Assembly: GCA_934573945.1 (NCBI GenBank)
Contig: CAKTMQ010000012.1
Location: forward strand, 1-25,075
Source of the DNA: an uncultured Oscillospiraceae bacterium
Lineage (GTDB): Bacteria > Bacillota > Clostridia > Oscillospirales > Oscillospiraceae
Direction: 5' to 3'
Length of the DNA stretch: 25,075 nt
Shown: positions 14,466-22,246 of the stretch, one piece after another
Numbering within the stretch: the stretch's first letter is position 1
Layout: every line of letters begins with the position of its first letter
Notes under the pieces: model-generated
What the model was told of the DNA's origin: nothing
The model's input: the letters and a program-made list of their open reading frames with translations, nothing else
Databases searched by the model: none
Position numbers and translations under genes: made by a program

Positions 14466-16271
14466 TTACTTGCTGACGGTGTACCAGGTGTCGCTGCCCA
14501 CGGTCTCGGAAGTGGTGGTGCAGCCTGCGCCCAGCACGATCTTGCCGGTTTTTGCGTTGTCGGGATCAACCACCGTCACACCGGGGTTGTAGTTGCGGAA
14601 CTTACCGCCATTCACGGTCATGGTGCAGCCGGTCGTAAAGTTGTCCTGATGGTTCAGCACGAAATACGTACCGTTGCTGGGGGTCGTCTCAAAGATGCCG
14701 CCATTGATCACGACGGTGGCCTTGCTGCCGCTGCTCATGCTGGTCATCGTGAAGATGCAGGAAGTCTCAGCGGACATACCGTAGAAGTGGCCGCCGTTGA
14801 TGGTCAGCTTGCCGTAGTTGCCCACGCGCACAGCGCTGGTGACCTTGTTGGTGAAGGTCTGATTGGAGCCGATCACAGCGCCGGTCTGTGCCGCGCTGGA
14901 GTCATTGATGGTCAGCTGGCTCTTCTGGCCGGAAATGTTCAGCACGCCGCCGTTGTTGGGCTTCACGCCATCGGCGTACTCCAGCTTGATGTAGTGGCCG
15001 TTCAGGTCGAGGGTAATTTTTTTGCCGCCCAGATAAACCTCGTTGCTGACAACAACGTCATTTACCAGCTTGAAATAGCCTTTTGCATTTTCCATATCCA
15101 GCGCCTGTTTGCCGGTAGCAATCAGGTAGGGAGCCTCCTTGGAGCCGTTGCCACCGTTGAACTTATAGGTCACGGTGAAGGGGGAGAAGCTGGCGGTGGA
15201 GAAGGTTAGAATACCGGTGCTGGCATCATAGCTGTAAGGCAGAGGCTCATCGTTGTGCAGGAACCCGGTGATGTCCAGATTCTTGCCCACCTGCAGCTCC
15301 ACGGTGAAGGTCTGGCCTTCGGGAGCGGCGACAGCGGCGCCGTTGGCGTCGGTCAGGGAGATGTTAAAGGAGGTGGCGCCGTCAGTGGCGGCCACGGTGA
15401 TGTTGGAGGGGGTCTCGGTCTTGACCTTGGTCAGGGTCAGCTCAGTGTTCGCGGCCACGGTGTTGGCGGGAACGGTAACGGCCACGGTGGGAGCGGCCTC
15501 GTTATCCTTCAGCACGGTTTCCACAGAGGGGTCAGTTACGGTGCCGGTGGTAACGCTGCTGCTGGCCCAGGCGTCCTCGTTGTCGGGAGTGCCGTCGGCG
15601 TTCTTGTCGTAGTCCTTGCCGAAGCTGTCGGACTCATGCTCATACTGGGTGGCCACCAGGCTCACGCCCAGCTGGATGGTGGGAGCGGCCTCACCGGTCT
15701 GGTGGTTGGCCTCGTTGCCCACGGTGGTGGGCATCCAGATGGCCACGGTCACGGTCTTGCTGGCGCCGGAGAGCAGCGGGGTGTCCACGCTGGTGTAATC
15801 AGCCAGAGCGCTGCCGGCACCAGCCTTTTCAACCAGCGCGTCGCGGTTGAGGGCGCTCTGATCCTCATCGATCACAGCGTACTTCAGATAACTGGACAGC
15901 TTGAAGGTCTCACCGGCCACATTGGTGCTGGTAGTCTCGCCGGCCACATTGATGCCCAGCTTGTACTTCAGTGCCAGAGAGCCCACGTTCTTCACGGTCA
16001 GCACGGCGTACTCCACGTGACCCGGCTCCCAAAGAGCGCCGTCGTCGAAGAGCTTGATGTCCTTGGTCAGCGTGCCGGTCGCCTGCTCGCCGCCCTTGGC
16101 AGTCTTGTAGGTGACTTCCATGTCCAGATTGCCGGACTTGATGGTGTTGACGCCGCTGGTCACGCTGTCGGTGAACCATGCGAAGGTGGTGCCCACCAGC
16201 ATCACCAGGCACATCACCAGCGCCATGACGCTGGTCAGCAGTGCGCGTCTGCTTGTCTTTTTGGTTGTCAT
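14466..16271 (-). CDS. TasA/camelysin-type secreted protein with C-terminal beta-helix
   Basis: A 601-aa surface or matrix protein. The N-terminus has basic residues, a hydrophobic stretch (LLTSVMALVMCLVMLVG) and TTFAWFTDSVTSG, the hallmark of TasA, camelysin and other SipW-processed precursors. A TasA-like beta-sandwich follows (GNLDMEV, WEPGHVEYAVLTVKN). After an acidic, Thr-rich linker (about 220-260) come beta-rich segments and a beta-helix-like tail (about 430-590) with repeats such as KLTINGGHF, TVVINGGIF and MTVNGGKF. No LPXTG anchor is visible. The start at 16271 follows GGGGAGG (16284-16290) at 12 nt; the frame stays open 186 codons upstream, but that stretch has no plausible protein and crosses palindromes. 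No SipW peptidase gene is in the window. Confidence 0.8.
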   Translation of the reverse strand: MTTKKTSRRALLTSVMALVMCLVMLVGTTFAWFTDSVTSGVNTIKSGNLDMEVTYKTAKGGEQATGTLTKDIKLFDDGALWEPGHVEYAVLTVKNVGSLALKYKLGINVAGETTSTNVAGETFKLSSYLKYAVIDEDQSALNRDALVEKAGAGSALADYTSVDTPLLSGASKTVTVAIWMPTTVGNEANHQTGEAAPTIQLGVSLVATQYEHESDSFGKDYDKNADGTPDNEDAWASSSVTTGTVTDPSVETVLKDNEAAPTVAVTVPANTVAANTELTLTKVKTETPSNITVAATDGATSFNISLTDANGAAVAAPEGQTFTVELQVGKNLDITGFLHNDEPLPYSYDASTGILTFSTASFSPFTVTYKFNGGNGSKEAPYLIATGKQALDMENAKGYFKLVNDVVVSNEVYLGGKKITLDLNGHYIKLEYADGVKPNNGGVLNISGQKSQLTINDSSAAQTGAVIGSNQTFTNKVTSAVRVGNYGKLTINGGHFYGMSAETSCIFTMTSMSSGSKATVVINGGIFETTPSNGTYFVLNHQDNFTTGCTMTVNGGKFRNYNPGVTVVDPDNAKTGKIVLGAGCTTTSETVGSDTWYTVSK

Positions 16272-16357
16272 TTTTCTCAATGACCTCCCCTTTGTTGAAT
16301 TTGCCGGAAAGAGTGGAAGCGTCGCCGTCCGGCTTGACCGGTGGCGCCCGCGATCAT

Positions 16358-16489
16358 GCCCGCCGCAGCGGCGGGCAGCACAGGGACGGCCAAAGAACGG
16401 CCATCCCGAAATGCCCTTGTCGTGCACCGTCCCGACGCAGCCCCATGGCCTTCTTTGCCAGCAAAGAAGCGTCCCCGTATACGGGGACG
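16358..16489. repeat. three consecutive palindromes upstream of the TasA-like gene
   Basis: GCCCGCCGC-A-GCGGCGGGC (16358-16376), TTCTTTGC-CA-GCAAAGAA (16451-16468) and the perfect 20-bp palindrome CGTCCCCGTATACGGGGACG (16470-16489), the last two nearly adjoining. Between the first two, GGCC-flanked short repeats surround AAAGAAC. Such blocks resemble dispersed intergenic repeats of Oscillospiraceae genomes, but I cannot verify copies elsewhere. Confidence 0.65.
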
Positions 16490-16766
16490 AAAACTCGTTT
16501 CCCGGTCGGGCGGTATACTGCGGACAGTTTAACACAGCTCCCCGGCAGATGCAAGGGGACGTTTGACAAAATTTGCCGTTTTTTTCGCAGAAATATTGTT
16601 TGATAAGGGTTCGCGGGGCGTCCCGCCCGCCTGACAAATGCCTGCACCTCTTGCGGAGTTCGTAGGGCGCGATGTACCCCAAGGGCACTTGTTCCGCTGC
16701 GCTCCACGGCGCCCTCATCGCGCCGCACGGTGGACGCACGCACTCCTTGCAGCACCCCCGTCTCTT

Positions 16767-16787
16767 GCCTCCCTCTGTGAGGGAGGC
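16767..16787. repeat. REP-like hairpin GCCTCCCTC/GAGGGAGGC
   Basis: A perfect 9-bp stem around TGT, set in CTCTTGCCTCCCTCTGTGAG. This wording is familiar as a dispersed intergenic palindrome in gut Clostridia (from memory, not searched). No U-tract is present. Confidence 0.55.
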
Positions 16788-16842
16788 GGCGCGATATGGG
16801 ACACCGCAAAGCAGGTACCCCCGGTACATCCGTCCACAAACG

Positions 16843-16872
16843 CAGGGAGCCGGTCGTATGACCGGCTCCCTG
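16843..16872 (-). terminator. hairpin terminator of the response regulator/kinase/GerMN operon
   Basis: CAGGGAGCCGGTC and GACCGGCTCCCTG form a perfect 13-bp stem with a GTAT loop, just past the minus-strand stop at 16884. On the minus strand it is followed by CGTTTGTGG, a poor U-tract, but stem stability and position support a terminator. Confidence 0.75.
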
Positions 16873-16883
16873 TAGACACTTAT

Positions 16884-17756
16884 TTATTCGTAGGTCATCT
16901 CATAGGTGCCGTCCACATACAGCTGCACCGACGAGACGCCGTCCAGCGACTGCAGTGACGCCGCCACGCCCCGCAGGAGCTGCTGCCGGGTACCGGTGTC
17001 GCCCAGCTGCTCCATGGCGGCGGCGGGCACGTTCAGCTGGCACACGCCCTCTTCCACGCGGGCGGTGATGCCCGGCAGATCCTCCGGCAGCAGCGGGGAC
17101 AGCCCCTCTGTCTCCGGCGGTTCCCGCAGCGCCGTCAGCACCACGTCTGCCGCCGACTGCCCCTCGTACTGGGTCAGCAGCCGCTCCTCCACCGTCAGCA
17201 CGCCGTCGGCGTCGAAGAAATACAGCTGCGCCGTCAGCGTCCGCACCACATCGTCCATGGAGGTCAGCAGCACGTCGCCGGCCAGAAACAGGTTGCTGTC
17301 CCGGTAGGCCAGCTCCTGCCCGTTGACGGTGATCCGCACGGCGTACACGCCCTCCAGCTGGGTCAGTGACAGCGCCACGCAGTAGTCGGCGATGGTCAGA
17401 TCCATGCCGCTGAGCTGGCCGTAGCTGCCGGAGAGATCCACGCTGACGGTGCCGCCCTGCAGCTCCACGGCGCGCAGGGTGGTGCCGTCCGGAATAGGAC
17501 TCTGGAACCCCGGTTCCTGACAGCTGCCGAACAGCAGCGCCAGCACCGCCTGCACCTGCGCCAGCCGGTCGCCCTGGGGCAGTTCATCCCAGGCCACCGT
17601 CACGCTGCCGATGGCGTCGCCGCCCTGCTGGCTCTCCAGCGGCAGGGCGTAATACAGCGCCAGGCCGTCCTTTTCCGCCCGGGCGGCGGCGCAGCCCGCC
17701 AGCAGGCACGCGGCTGCCGTCAGCGCCGCCAGTATACGCCATATCCGTCTCTTCAT
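16884..17756 (-). CDS. GerMN-domain lipoprotein (LpqB/GerM-like)
   Basis: A 290-aa exported lipoprotein: basic start, hydrophobic helix and lipobox LLAGC with the acylated Cys at residue 22. Two GerMN-type domains follow (about 35-150 and 173-290), each with the pattern of a TVSVDLSG or CQLNVP strand, a helix, and a final VRITVNG or VQLYVDG strand. GerMN domains occur in the GerM sporulation protein and in LpqB. The ATG overlaps the stop of the sensor kinase (ATGA). With the response regulator upstream, the order matches mtrA-mtrB-lpqB of Actinobacteria, where LpqB binds the kinase. I infer an accessory sensor of the kinase at the outer membrane face; a role in spore envelope assembly is the alternative. 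Confidence 0.82.
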   Translation of the reverse strand: MKRRIWRILAALTAAACLLAGCAAARAEKDGLALYYALPLESQQGGDAIGSVTVAWDELPQGDRLAQVQAVLALLFGSCQEPGFQSPIPDGTTLRAVELQGGTVSVDLSGSYGQLSGMDLTIADYCVALSLTQLEGVYAVRITVNGQELAYRDSNLFLAGDVLLTSMDDVVRTLTAQLYFFDADGVLTVEERLLTQYEGQSAADVVLTALREPPETEGLSPLLPEDLPGITARVEEGVCQLNVPAAAMEQLGDTGTRQQLLRGVAASLQSLDGVSSVQLYVDGTYEMTYE

Positions 17757-19174
17757 GCCGCGTCACCGCCTTCCCGGCTCCGGGGCAGCCGCACGGTGAA
17801 CACCGTGCCGGCCACGCCCTCCCGCGCCGCCGCGGCGATCTGGCCGCCCCGGCTCTCCACTGTGTCCTTCACGATGGACAGTCCCAGTCCCGTGCCGCCG
17901 ATGGCGCGGGAGCGCATCTTGTCCACCCGGTAGAACCGCTCGAAGATGTGGGGCAGATCCTCCGGCGGGATGCCGATGCCGTTGTCGGTGACGGTCATCA
18001 CCACCCAGTCGCCGTCCACGGCGGCTGCGGCGTGGACGAACCCGTCGGCGCCGGAGTACTTGATGCCGTTGTCCATCAGGTTGTAGAGGATCTGGTGCAC
18101 GTCGTCCTCCGTGGCCAGCACCACGGCGTCGTCCGCCGACTCCCAGGTGAGGGTCACGCCCTTGTCACGCGCCACCACCGCCAGCATACGGGATACCCGC
18201 TCCAGTACCGGCGCCACCGCCACCGGCTGCACCGGCTGCACCGCGCCGCTGTCCAGCCGCGTCAGGCGCAGCAGGTTTTCGGTGATGCGGGTCAGCCGCT
18301 CCGCCTCCCGGCCGATGTCGCCCACGAACTCCCGCGTGGTGTCCGGGTCGATGTCCCCGGTCTGCAGGATGGAGTCGGTCAGCAGCCGGATGCCGGCCAG
18401 CGGCGTTTTCAGCTCGTGGCTGGCATCGGACACGAACCGGCGGCGGGCGTCCTCCGTGGTCTGCAGCCGGTCGGTCAGGCTGTTGAACTCCGCCGCGATC
18501 TGGGCGATCTCATCGCTGCCCTTCACGGCGGCGCGGTGGCTGTAGGCGCCCTCCCGCACCTTGCGGATGGCGCCCAGCAGGTCGGTGATCTGCGCCGTCA
18601 GCATCCGGCTGAGCAGCACCGACAGCCCCAGCACCCCCAGGGCGATCAGGGACGAGATGCGGATCAGGTTGGTCTGAAAGCTCTTGAGTATGTCCGCCTG
18701 CTTGGTGTCATATTCATAGGTATACACCGCTCCCACGATCTGGTTGTGATACACCACCGGCGAGGCCATGCGGCTGAGGAAGGCGGTGGAGTCGTAGTAG
18801 CAGTAAAACGCGTCATAGCCCTCCAGCGCCTCCACGATCTCGGTGTAAAAGGCGTACAGCCCCACCGCGCCGTTCTCCTCGCGGGTGTCGTAGAGGATGC
18901 GTCCGGCGGTGTCCGTTACCAGAATGCGGGACACGCCGGTCTCCCGGATGGTGCTCAGCGCCTTGGACACGTTCTCCTCGTCCAGCTGCTTGAGGCCGCT
19001 GAGCGCCGCCTCGATCAGCTTCACCGAGCTCTTCATGGACGTCTCCTTGGACTGGAACACCATGGTCTGGGACTGCAGCAGCGGGTAGGTGTTCAGCAGC
19101 ACCAGCACCGCCGCAATGACCAGAATATAGCTGACGCCGAACTTAAGTTGCAGGCTGATCTTCCCCTTGAAAAT
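17753..19174 (-). CDS. sensor histidine kinase
   Basis: A membrane sensor kinase with TM1 (about residues 13-31), an extracytoplasmic sensor of about 150 residues (ILVTDTAGRILYD, PVVYHNQIVGAVYTYEYD, Cache-like), TM2 (about 185-205), HAMP, HisKA with the phospho-acceptor in SDASHELKTPLAG, and HATPase_c with N box NLMDNGIKYS, G1 VTDNGIGIP, F box IFERFYRVD and G2 GGTGLGLSIV. Its start is odd. The frame overlaps the response-regulator gene, and the only ATG/GTG/TTG upstream of TM1 lies 137 nt inside that gene (GTG 19279). By homology the protein should begin near KGKISLQLKFG, where the only candidates are ATT at 19174 (used here) or a CTG. The lipoprotein gene follows with an ATGA overlap. Confidence 0.88.
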   Translation of the reverse strand: MFKGKISLQLKFGVSYILVIAAVLVLLNTYPLLQSQTMVFQSKETSMKSSVKLIEAALSGLKQLDEENVSKALSTIRETGVSRILVTDTAGRILYDTREENGAVGLYAFYTEIVEALEGYDAFYCYYDSTAFLSRMASPVVYHNQIVGAVYTYEYDTKQADILKSFQTNLIRISSLIALGVLGLSVLLSRMLTAQITDLLGAIRKVREGAYSHRAAVKGSDEIAQIAAEFNSLTDRLQTTEDARRRFVSDASHELKTPLAGIRLLTDSILQTGDIDPDTTREFVGDIGREAERLTRITENLLRLTRLDSGAVQPVQPVAVAPVLERVSRMLAVVARDKGVTLTWESADDAVVLATEDDVHQILYNLMDNGIKYSGADGFVHAAAAVDGDWVVMTVTDNGIGIPPEDLPHIFERFYRVDKMRSRAIGGTGLGLSIVKDTVESRGGQIAAAAREGVAGTVFTVRLPRSREGGDAA

Positions 19175-19838
19175 AGTAACCCACCCCCCATTTGGTGATG
19201 ATATACACCGGCTCGGCCGGTACGCGCTCCAGCTTTTCGCGCAGGCGGCGGACGTGTACGTCCACCGTCCGGTAATCACCGGCGTAGGAGTACCCCCACA
19301 CCAGATCCATCAGGCTCTCCCGGCTGTAGACCCGCCGGGGGTTCTTCATCAGCAGCTCCAGCAGGTCGTACTCCTTGGCGGTCAGCTCGATGGTCTTGCC
19401 GTCCCGCACCGCCACCCGCTGGCGGGTGTCCAGACTCAGGTCGCCCACCGTCAGCAGCTCCCGCACCGGCTCCTGCCGTCCGCCGGCACGCTTGAGCAGC
19501 GCCCGGATCCGGGCCTTCAGCTCCAGAATGTTGAAGGGCTTGGTCACGTAGTCGTCCGCGCCGCAGGCAAAGCCCATCAGCTTGTCCGCGTCCTCGCTGC
19601 GGGCGGTGAGCATGATCACCGGCACGTCGGAGAATTCCCGGATCTTCATGCAAGCCTCGGTGCCCGACAGCACCGGCATCATCAGATCCAGTATGATCAG
19701 GTCGAAGTCCTCCTTTTTTGCCAGCTCCACGGCGGCCTCCCCGTCATAGGCGGCTGTGACCTCATACCCCTCGTTCTCCAAGTTGAACGTGATGCCCTTG
19801 ACCAGCAGCTTTTCGTCGTCCACCACCAGGATCTTCAC
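19143..19838 (-). CDS. OmpR/PhoB family response regulator
   Basis: A 231-aa two-domain regulator. The receiver shows the acidic pair VVDDE, the phospho-acceptor Asp in LIILDLMMP, the switch Thr in IMLTARSE and Lys in YVTKPF. The C-terminal winged helix reads LTAKEYDLLELLMKNPRRVYSRESL and YRTVDVHVRRLREKL, ending in ITKWGVGYYF. The start is the GTG at 19838 because AGGAGG lies 8 nt upstream; the GTG at 19847 directly abuts that site. It is first in the operon with the kinase and the GerMN lipoprotein and is divergent from the carboxypeptidase gene, which is a plausible target. Confidence 0.95.
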   Translation of the reverse strand: MKILVVDDEKLLVKGITFNLENEGYEVTAAYDGEAAVELAKKEDFDLIILDLMMPVLSGTEACMKIREFSDVPVIMLTARSEDADKLMGFACGADDYVTKPFNILELKARIRALLKRAGGRQEPVRELLTVGDLSLDTRQRVAVRDGKTIELTAKEYDLLELLMKNPRRVYSRESLMDLVWGYSYAGDYRTVDVHVRRLREKLERVPAEPVYIITKWGVGYYFQGEDQPAT

Positions 19839-19886
19839 GCGCCTCACCTCCTGAAAAAATGTTTACATTTGCCATGCCCCTCCCCG

Positions 19887-19915
19887 TTGACGGACGGGGA
19901 GATTTCGCTTATAAT
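19887..19915 (+). promoter_or_regulatory. sigma-A promoter for the D,D-carboxypeptidase gene
   Basis: TTGACG (19887-19892) and TATAAT (19910-19915) are 17 bp apart. This near-consensus promoter faces the carboxypeptidase gene, whose ATG is 80 bp downstream. Confidence 0.8.
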
Positions 19916-19935
19916 CAATATGTTATACACATGCC

Positions 19936-19956
19936 TCCGGCGGCGGTGCCGCCGGA
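19936..19956 (+). repeat. 5'-leader hairpin of the carboxypeptidase mRNA
   Basis: TCCGGCGGC and GCCGCCGGA form a perfect 9-bp stem with a GGT loop, about 15-35 nt after the predicted transcription start. No T-run follows directly (CACAGATATATTAT). It may stabilise the transcript or act as an operator at the DNA level. Confidence 0.55.
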
Positions 19957-19994
19957 CACAGATATATTATAGCACAAATGGAGAAAATGTCATT

Positions 19995-21359
19995 ATGAAA
20001 TTCCGCCGTTTCTGCGCCGCGCTGCTGCTGTCGGCGCTGCTGCTGACCCAATTGCTGCCTGTCACCGCCTATGGCGTGGAGGATATAGAGCTTGAAGCCC
20101 GCGCCGCACTGCTGGTGGACGGCGCCACCGGCACGGTGCTGCTGGATCAGAACGCCCACACCAAGCAGTACCCCGCCAGCATCACCAAGGTGATGACGGC
20201 GCTGCTGGTGTTTGAGGCCATCGAGCGGGGCGAGCTGCGGCTGGATCAGTCCATCACCGCCAGCGCCAACAGCGTGGCCGGCCTGCCGGACGACGCCAGC
20301 ACCGCCGACATTCTGGCCGGCGAGACCATGACGCTGGAGCAGCTGCTGTACTGCCTGCTGGTGGTGTCCGCCAACGAGGTGAGCAACATTCTGGCCGAGG
20401 CGGTCAGCGGCAGCGTGACCGCCTTCGTGGCGCTGATGAACCAGCGGGCGGCGGAGCTGGGCTGCGAGAACACCCACTTCGTCAACACCTCCGGCCTGCC
20501 GGACAACGAGCATTACTCCACCGCGTGGGACATCTATCTCATCACCCGCGAGGCCATGAAGTACGACGAGTTCATGACCATCTGCAATACCAAGGCCTAC
20601 ACCGTGCCCGCCACCAACATGAGCGAGCAGCGGGAACTGCACAGCACCAACTATCTCATCTCCAACTGGCGCGCCACCGGCTATCTTTACAGCGGCGCAC
20701 AGGGCATCAAGACCGGCTCCACCGACGCGGCGGGCTATTGTCTGGTGTCCTCCGCCGTCCGGGCTGACCGGCAGCTGATCTCCGTGGTGCTGGGCGCCCA
20801 GCTGGTCAAGACCGACAGCGGCGAGATGAAGGTGGGCAGCTTTGTGGAGACCACCCGGCTCTTCGACTGGGGCTTTGAGAACTTCACCACCAAGACGGTG
20901 CTCACCTCGGACGAGATGATCCAGGAGGTGCCGGTGTCCCTGAGCAAGGAGAGCAACTGCGTGGTGGTACACCCGGCCTACACCGCCGAGGCGGTGCTGC
21001 CCAGTGATCTGGAGCCGGAGGAGCTGGAGCGTACCGTCAACCTTCACAGCGATGTGGTGGCCGCGCCGGTGACGGCGGGGCAGGAGCTGGGCACCATCAC
21101 CCTCAGCTACGGTGATGTGACCTATGCCACCGTGCCGCTGCTGGCGGTGTCCGACGTGCGCGAGAGCCGCTTTCTGGTGGTGGAGAACGCCCTGAAGGAG
21201 TTCTTCTCCCGCACGGTCGTGAAGGTGCTGCTGGCGGTGCTGGTAGTGCTGGTGGTGCTGGTGGTGCTGTTCGGCAAGGCGTTCATGCGCCGCCGCCGGT
21301 ACGGCTCTGCCCGCAGCAAGCGGCGGCATCATCGCAGCTATCGGGGACGGCGGTTCTGA
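19995..21359 (+). CDS. dacF: D-alanyl-D-alanine carboxypeptidase (class C/PBP5-6 type)
   Basis: A 454-aa penicillin-binding carboxypeptidase that trims the terminal D-Ala of peptidoglycan stem peptides. A signal peptide (residues 1 to about 27, FCAALLLSALLLTQLLPVTAYG) is followed by the S11 peptidase motifs SxxK in ASITKVMT, SxN in VSANEVSN and KTG in GIKTGSTDAAGY. A beta-rich PBP5_C-like domain follows (about 290-400), then one C-terminal transmembrane helix (VLLAVLVVLVVLVVLFG) and a strongly basic tail. The start ATG has GGAG at 11 nt. Symbol dacF is by resemblance; dacB or another paralogue is possible. The gene downstream overlaps by one base (TGATG). Confidence 0.92.
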   Translation: MKFRRFCAALLLSALLLTQLLPVTAYGVEDIELEARAALLVDGATGTVLLDQNAHTKQYPASITKVMTALLVFEAIERGELRLDQSITASANSVAGLPDDASTADILAGETMTLEQLLYCLLVVSANEVSNILAEAVSGSVTAFVALMNQRAAELGCENTHFVNTSGLPDNEHYSTAWDIYLITREAMKYDEFMTICNTKAYTVPATNMSEQRELHSTNYLISNWRATGYLYSGAQGIKTGSTDAAGYCLVSSAVRADRQLISVVLGAQLVKTDSGEMKVGSFVETTRLFDWGFENFTTKTVLTSDEMIQEVPVSLSKESNCVVVHPAYTAEAVLPSDLEPEELERTVNLHSDVVAAPVTAGQELGTITLSYGDVTYATVPLLAVSDVRESRFLVVENALKEFFSRTVVKVLLAVLVVLVVLVVLFGKAFMRRRRYGSARSKRRHHRSYRGRRF

Positions 21360-22042
21360 TGCCCATGCAGATCCTGTACGAGGACAAGTATCTGGTGGTG
21401 GTCGTCAAGCCGGTGGGCGTACTGTCGGAGGACGACCCGACCGACGCCTGTATGCCGCAGCTGCTGCGGCAGCACTACCGGGAGCAGGGCAAGCCCGGCT
21501 ATATCGCCACCGTCCACCGGCTGGACCGGATCGTGGGCGGTGTGATGGTGTTCTCCCGCCGCCGGGAGGTCACCGGCAAGCTGGTGGCCGCCGTGGCCGC
21601 CCATCAGATGACCAAGGAGTATCTGGCGGTGCTGCGGGGACACCCGGAAAAGGACAGCGATACCCTCACCGACCTGCTGTTCCGGGACGCCCGGCACAAC
21701 AAGAGCTATGTGGTGCAGCGTCCCCGCAAGGGGGTGCGGGAGGCCACGCTGGACTATACGGCGCTGGCAAAGACCGATGCCCTGACGCTGGTGAAGATCC
21801 GGCTCCACACAGGCCGTACCCACCAGATCCGGGTGCAGTTCTCCCACCGCGGCCTGCCGCTGCTGGGGGACATCCGCTACGGCAGCAAGGCAGCCTGCTC
21901 CGCCGCCCTGTGGTCATACCATCTGGCCTTCACCCATCCCGTCACCGGCCGGCCGGTGGACGTCACCTGTCCGCCGCCCCGCGCCTACCCCTGGGAGCTG
22001 TTTGCCCCGGTGCTGTGGCCGGCGGCTGATGTCACGCCATGA
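21359..22042 (+). CDS. RluA family pseudouridine synthase
   Basis: A 227-aa RNA pseudouridine synthase. The catalytic Asp lies in VHRLDRIVGGVMVF, a variant of HRLDRxTSG. Other family motifs are TKEYLAVLRG, LVKIRLHTGRTHQIRVQFSHRGLPLLGD and YGSKA. Without an S4 domain it is close to the short RluA-type proteins. The RNA target is not predictable. The ATG shares one base with the stop of the carboxypeptidase gene (TGATG); a second ATG two codons later is an alternative. It ends at a good terminator. Confidence 0.88.
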   Translation: MPMQILYEDKYLVVVVKPVGVLSEDDPTDACMPQLLRQHYREQGKPGYIATVHRLDRIVGGVMVFSRRREVTGKLVAAVAAHQMTKEYLAVLRGHPEKDSDTLTDLLFRDARHNKSYVVQRPRKGVREATLDYTALAKTDALTLVKIRLHTGRTHQIRVQFSHRGLPLLGDIRYGSKAACSAALWSYHLAFTHPVTGRPVDVTCPPPRAYPWELFAPVLWPAADVTP

Positions 22043-22049
22043 GCGTTCC

Positions 22050-22079
22050 GCCCTCACCCCTGCCGGTGAGGGCTTCTTT
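22050..22079 (+). terminator. intrinsic terminator after the pseudouridine synthase gene
   Basis: GCCCTCACC (22050-22058) pairs with GGTGAGGGC (22065-22073), followed by TTCTTT. The stem is perfect with a 6-nt loop and lies 8 nt past the stop codon. Confidence 0.85.
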
Positions 22080-22122
22080 CATACGCGGACGGGATGACAC
22101 GACGGTGTTTTTTACTGGCGTA

Positions 22123-22190
22123 CAATAAGTGCTTCTTATGGCAAATATAGAAAATAAATACTTTACTTATTGTGCTGCGCTGCGTATAAT
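22123..22190 (+). promoter_or_regulatory. purA promoter overlapping an inverted repeat
   Basis: TTTACT (22162-22167) and TATAAT (22185-22190) are 17 bp apart. The repeat CAATAAGT (22123-22130) has its exact complement ACTTATTG at 22165-22172, covering the -35 box, with 34 nt between the arms. This fits looping or a paired operator for a repressor of purine genes. It does not match the Bacillus PurR box. A second, weaker promoter-like pair (TTGTTT 22197-22202, TACAAT 22220-22225) lies downstream. Confidence 0.55.
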
Positions 22191-22246
22191 AGGCCGTTGT
22201 TTATGAGCGGGGTATCCGCTACAATATGGAACAGGAGGCAGCGAAC

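Larger units (their letters stand above)
16272..16842. other. 570-bp palindrome-rich intergenic leader without a supported gene
   Basis: No coding region can be supported. The stretch holds tightly packed palindromes (described separately), a possible weak minus-strand promoter (TTGCAT, 17 bp, TAAACT, near 16532-16560) for the TasA-like gene, and an inverted repeat GGCGCGATG (16666-16674)/CATCGCGCC (16716-16724). If the promoter is right, the TasA-like mRNA would carry a structured leader of about 250 nt. The long minus-strand reading frame through it is Cys/Arg/Gly-rich and not protein-like. Confidence 0.55.

Noticed and set aside
16272..16829. N-terminal extension of the TasA-like protein by 186 residues
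   Set aside because: The extension is Cys/Arg/Gly-rich, runs through several palindromes, and would bury the signal peptide and SipW motif internally. The ATG at 16271 with GGGGAGG gives the expected precursor.
22226..22246. Upstream in-frame ATG for purA at 22226
   Set aside because: The AGGAGG site lies between this ATG and the one at 22247, so it can only serve the downstream start, which also matches the usual PurA N-terminus.
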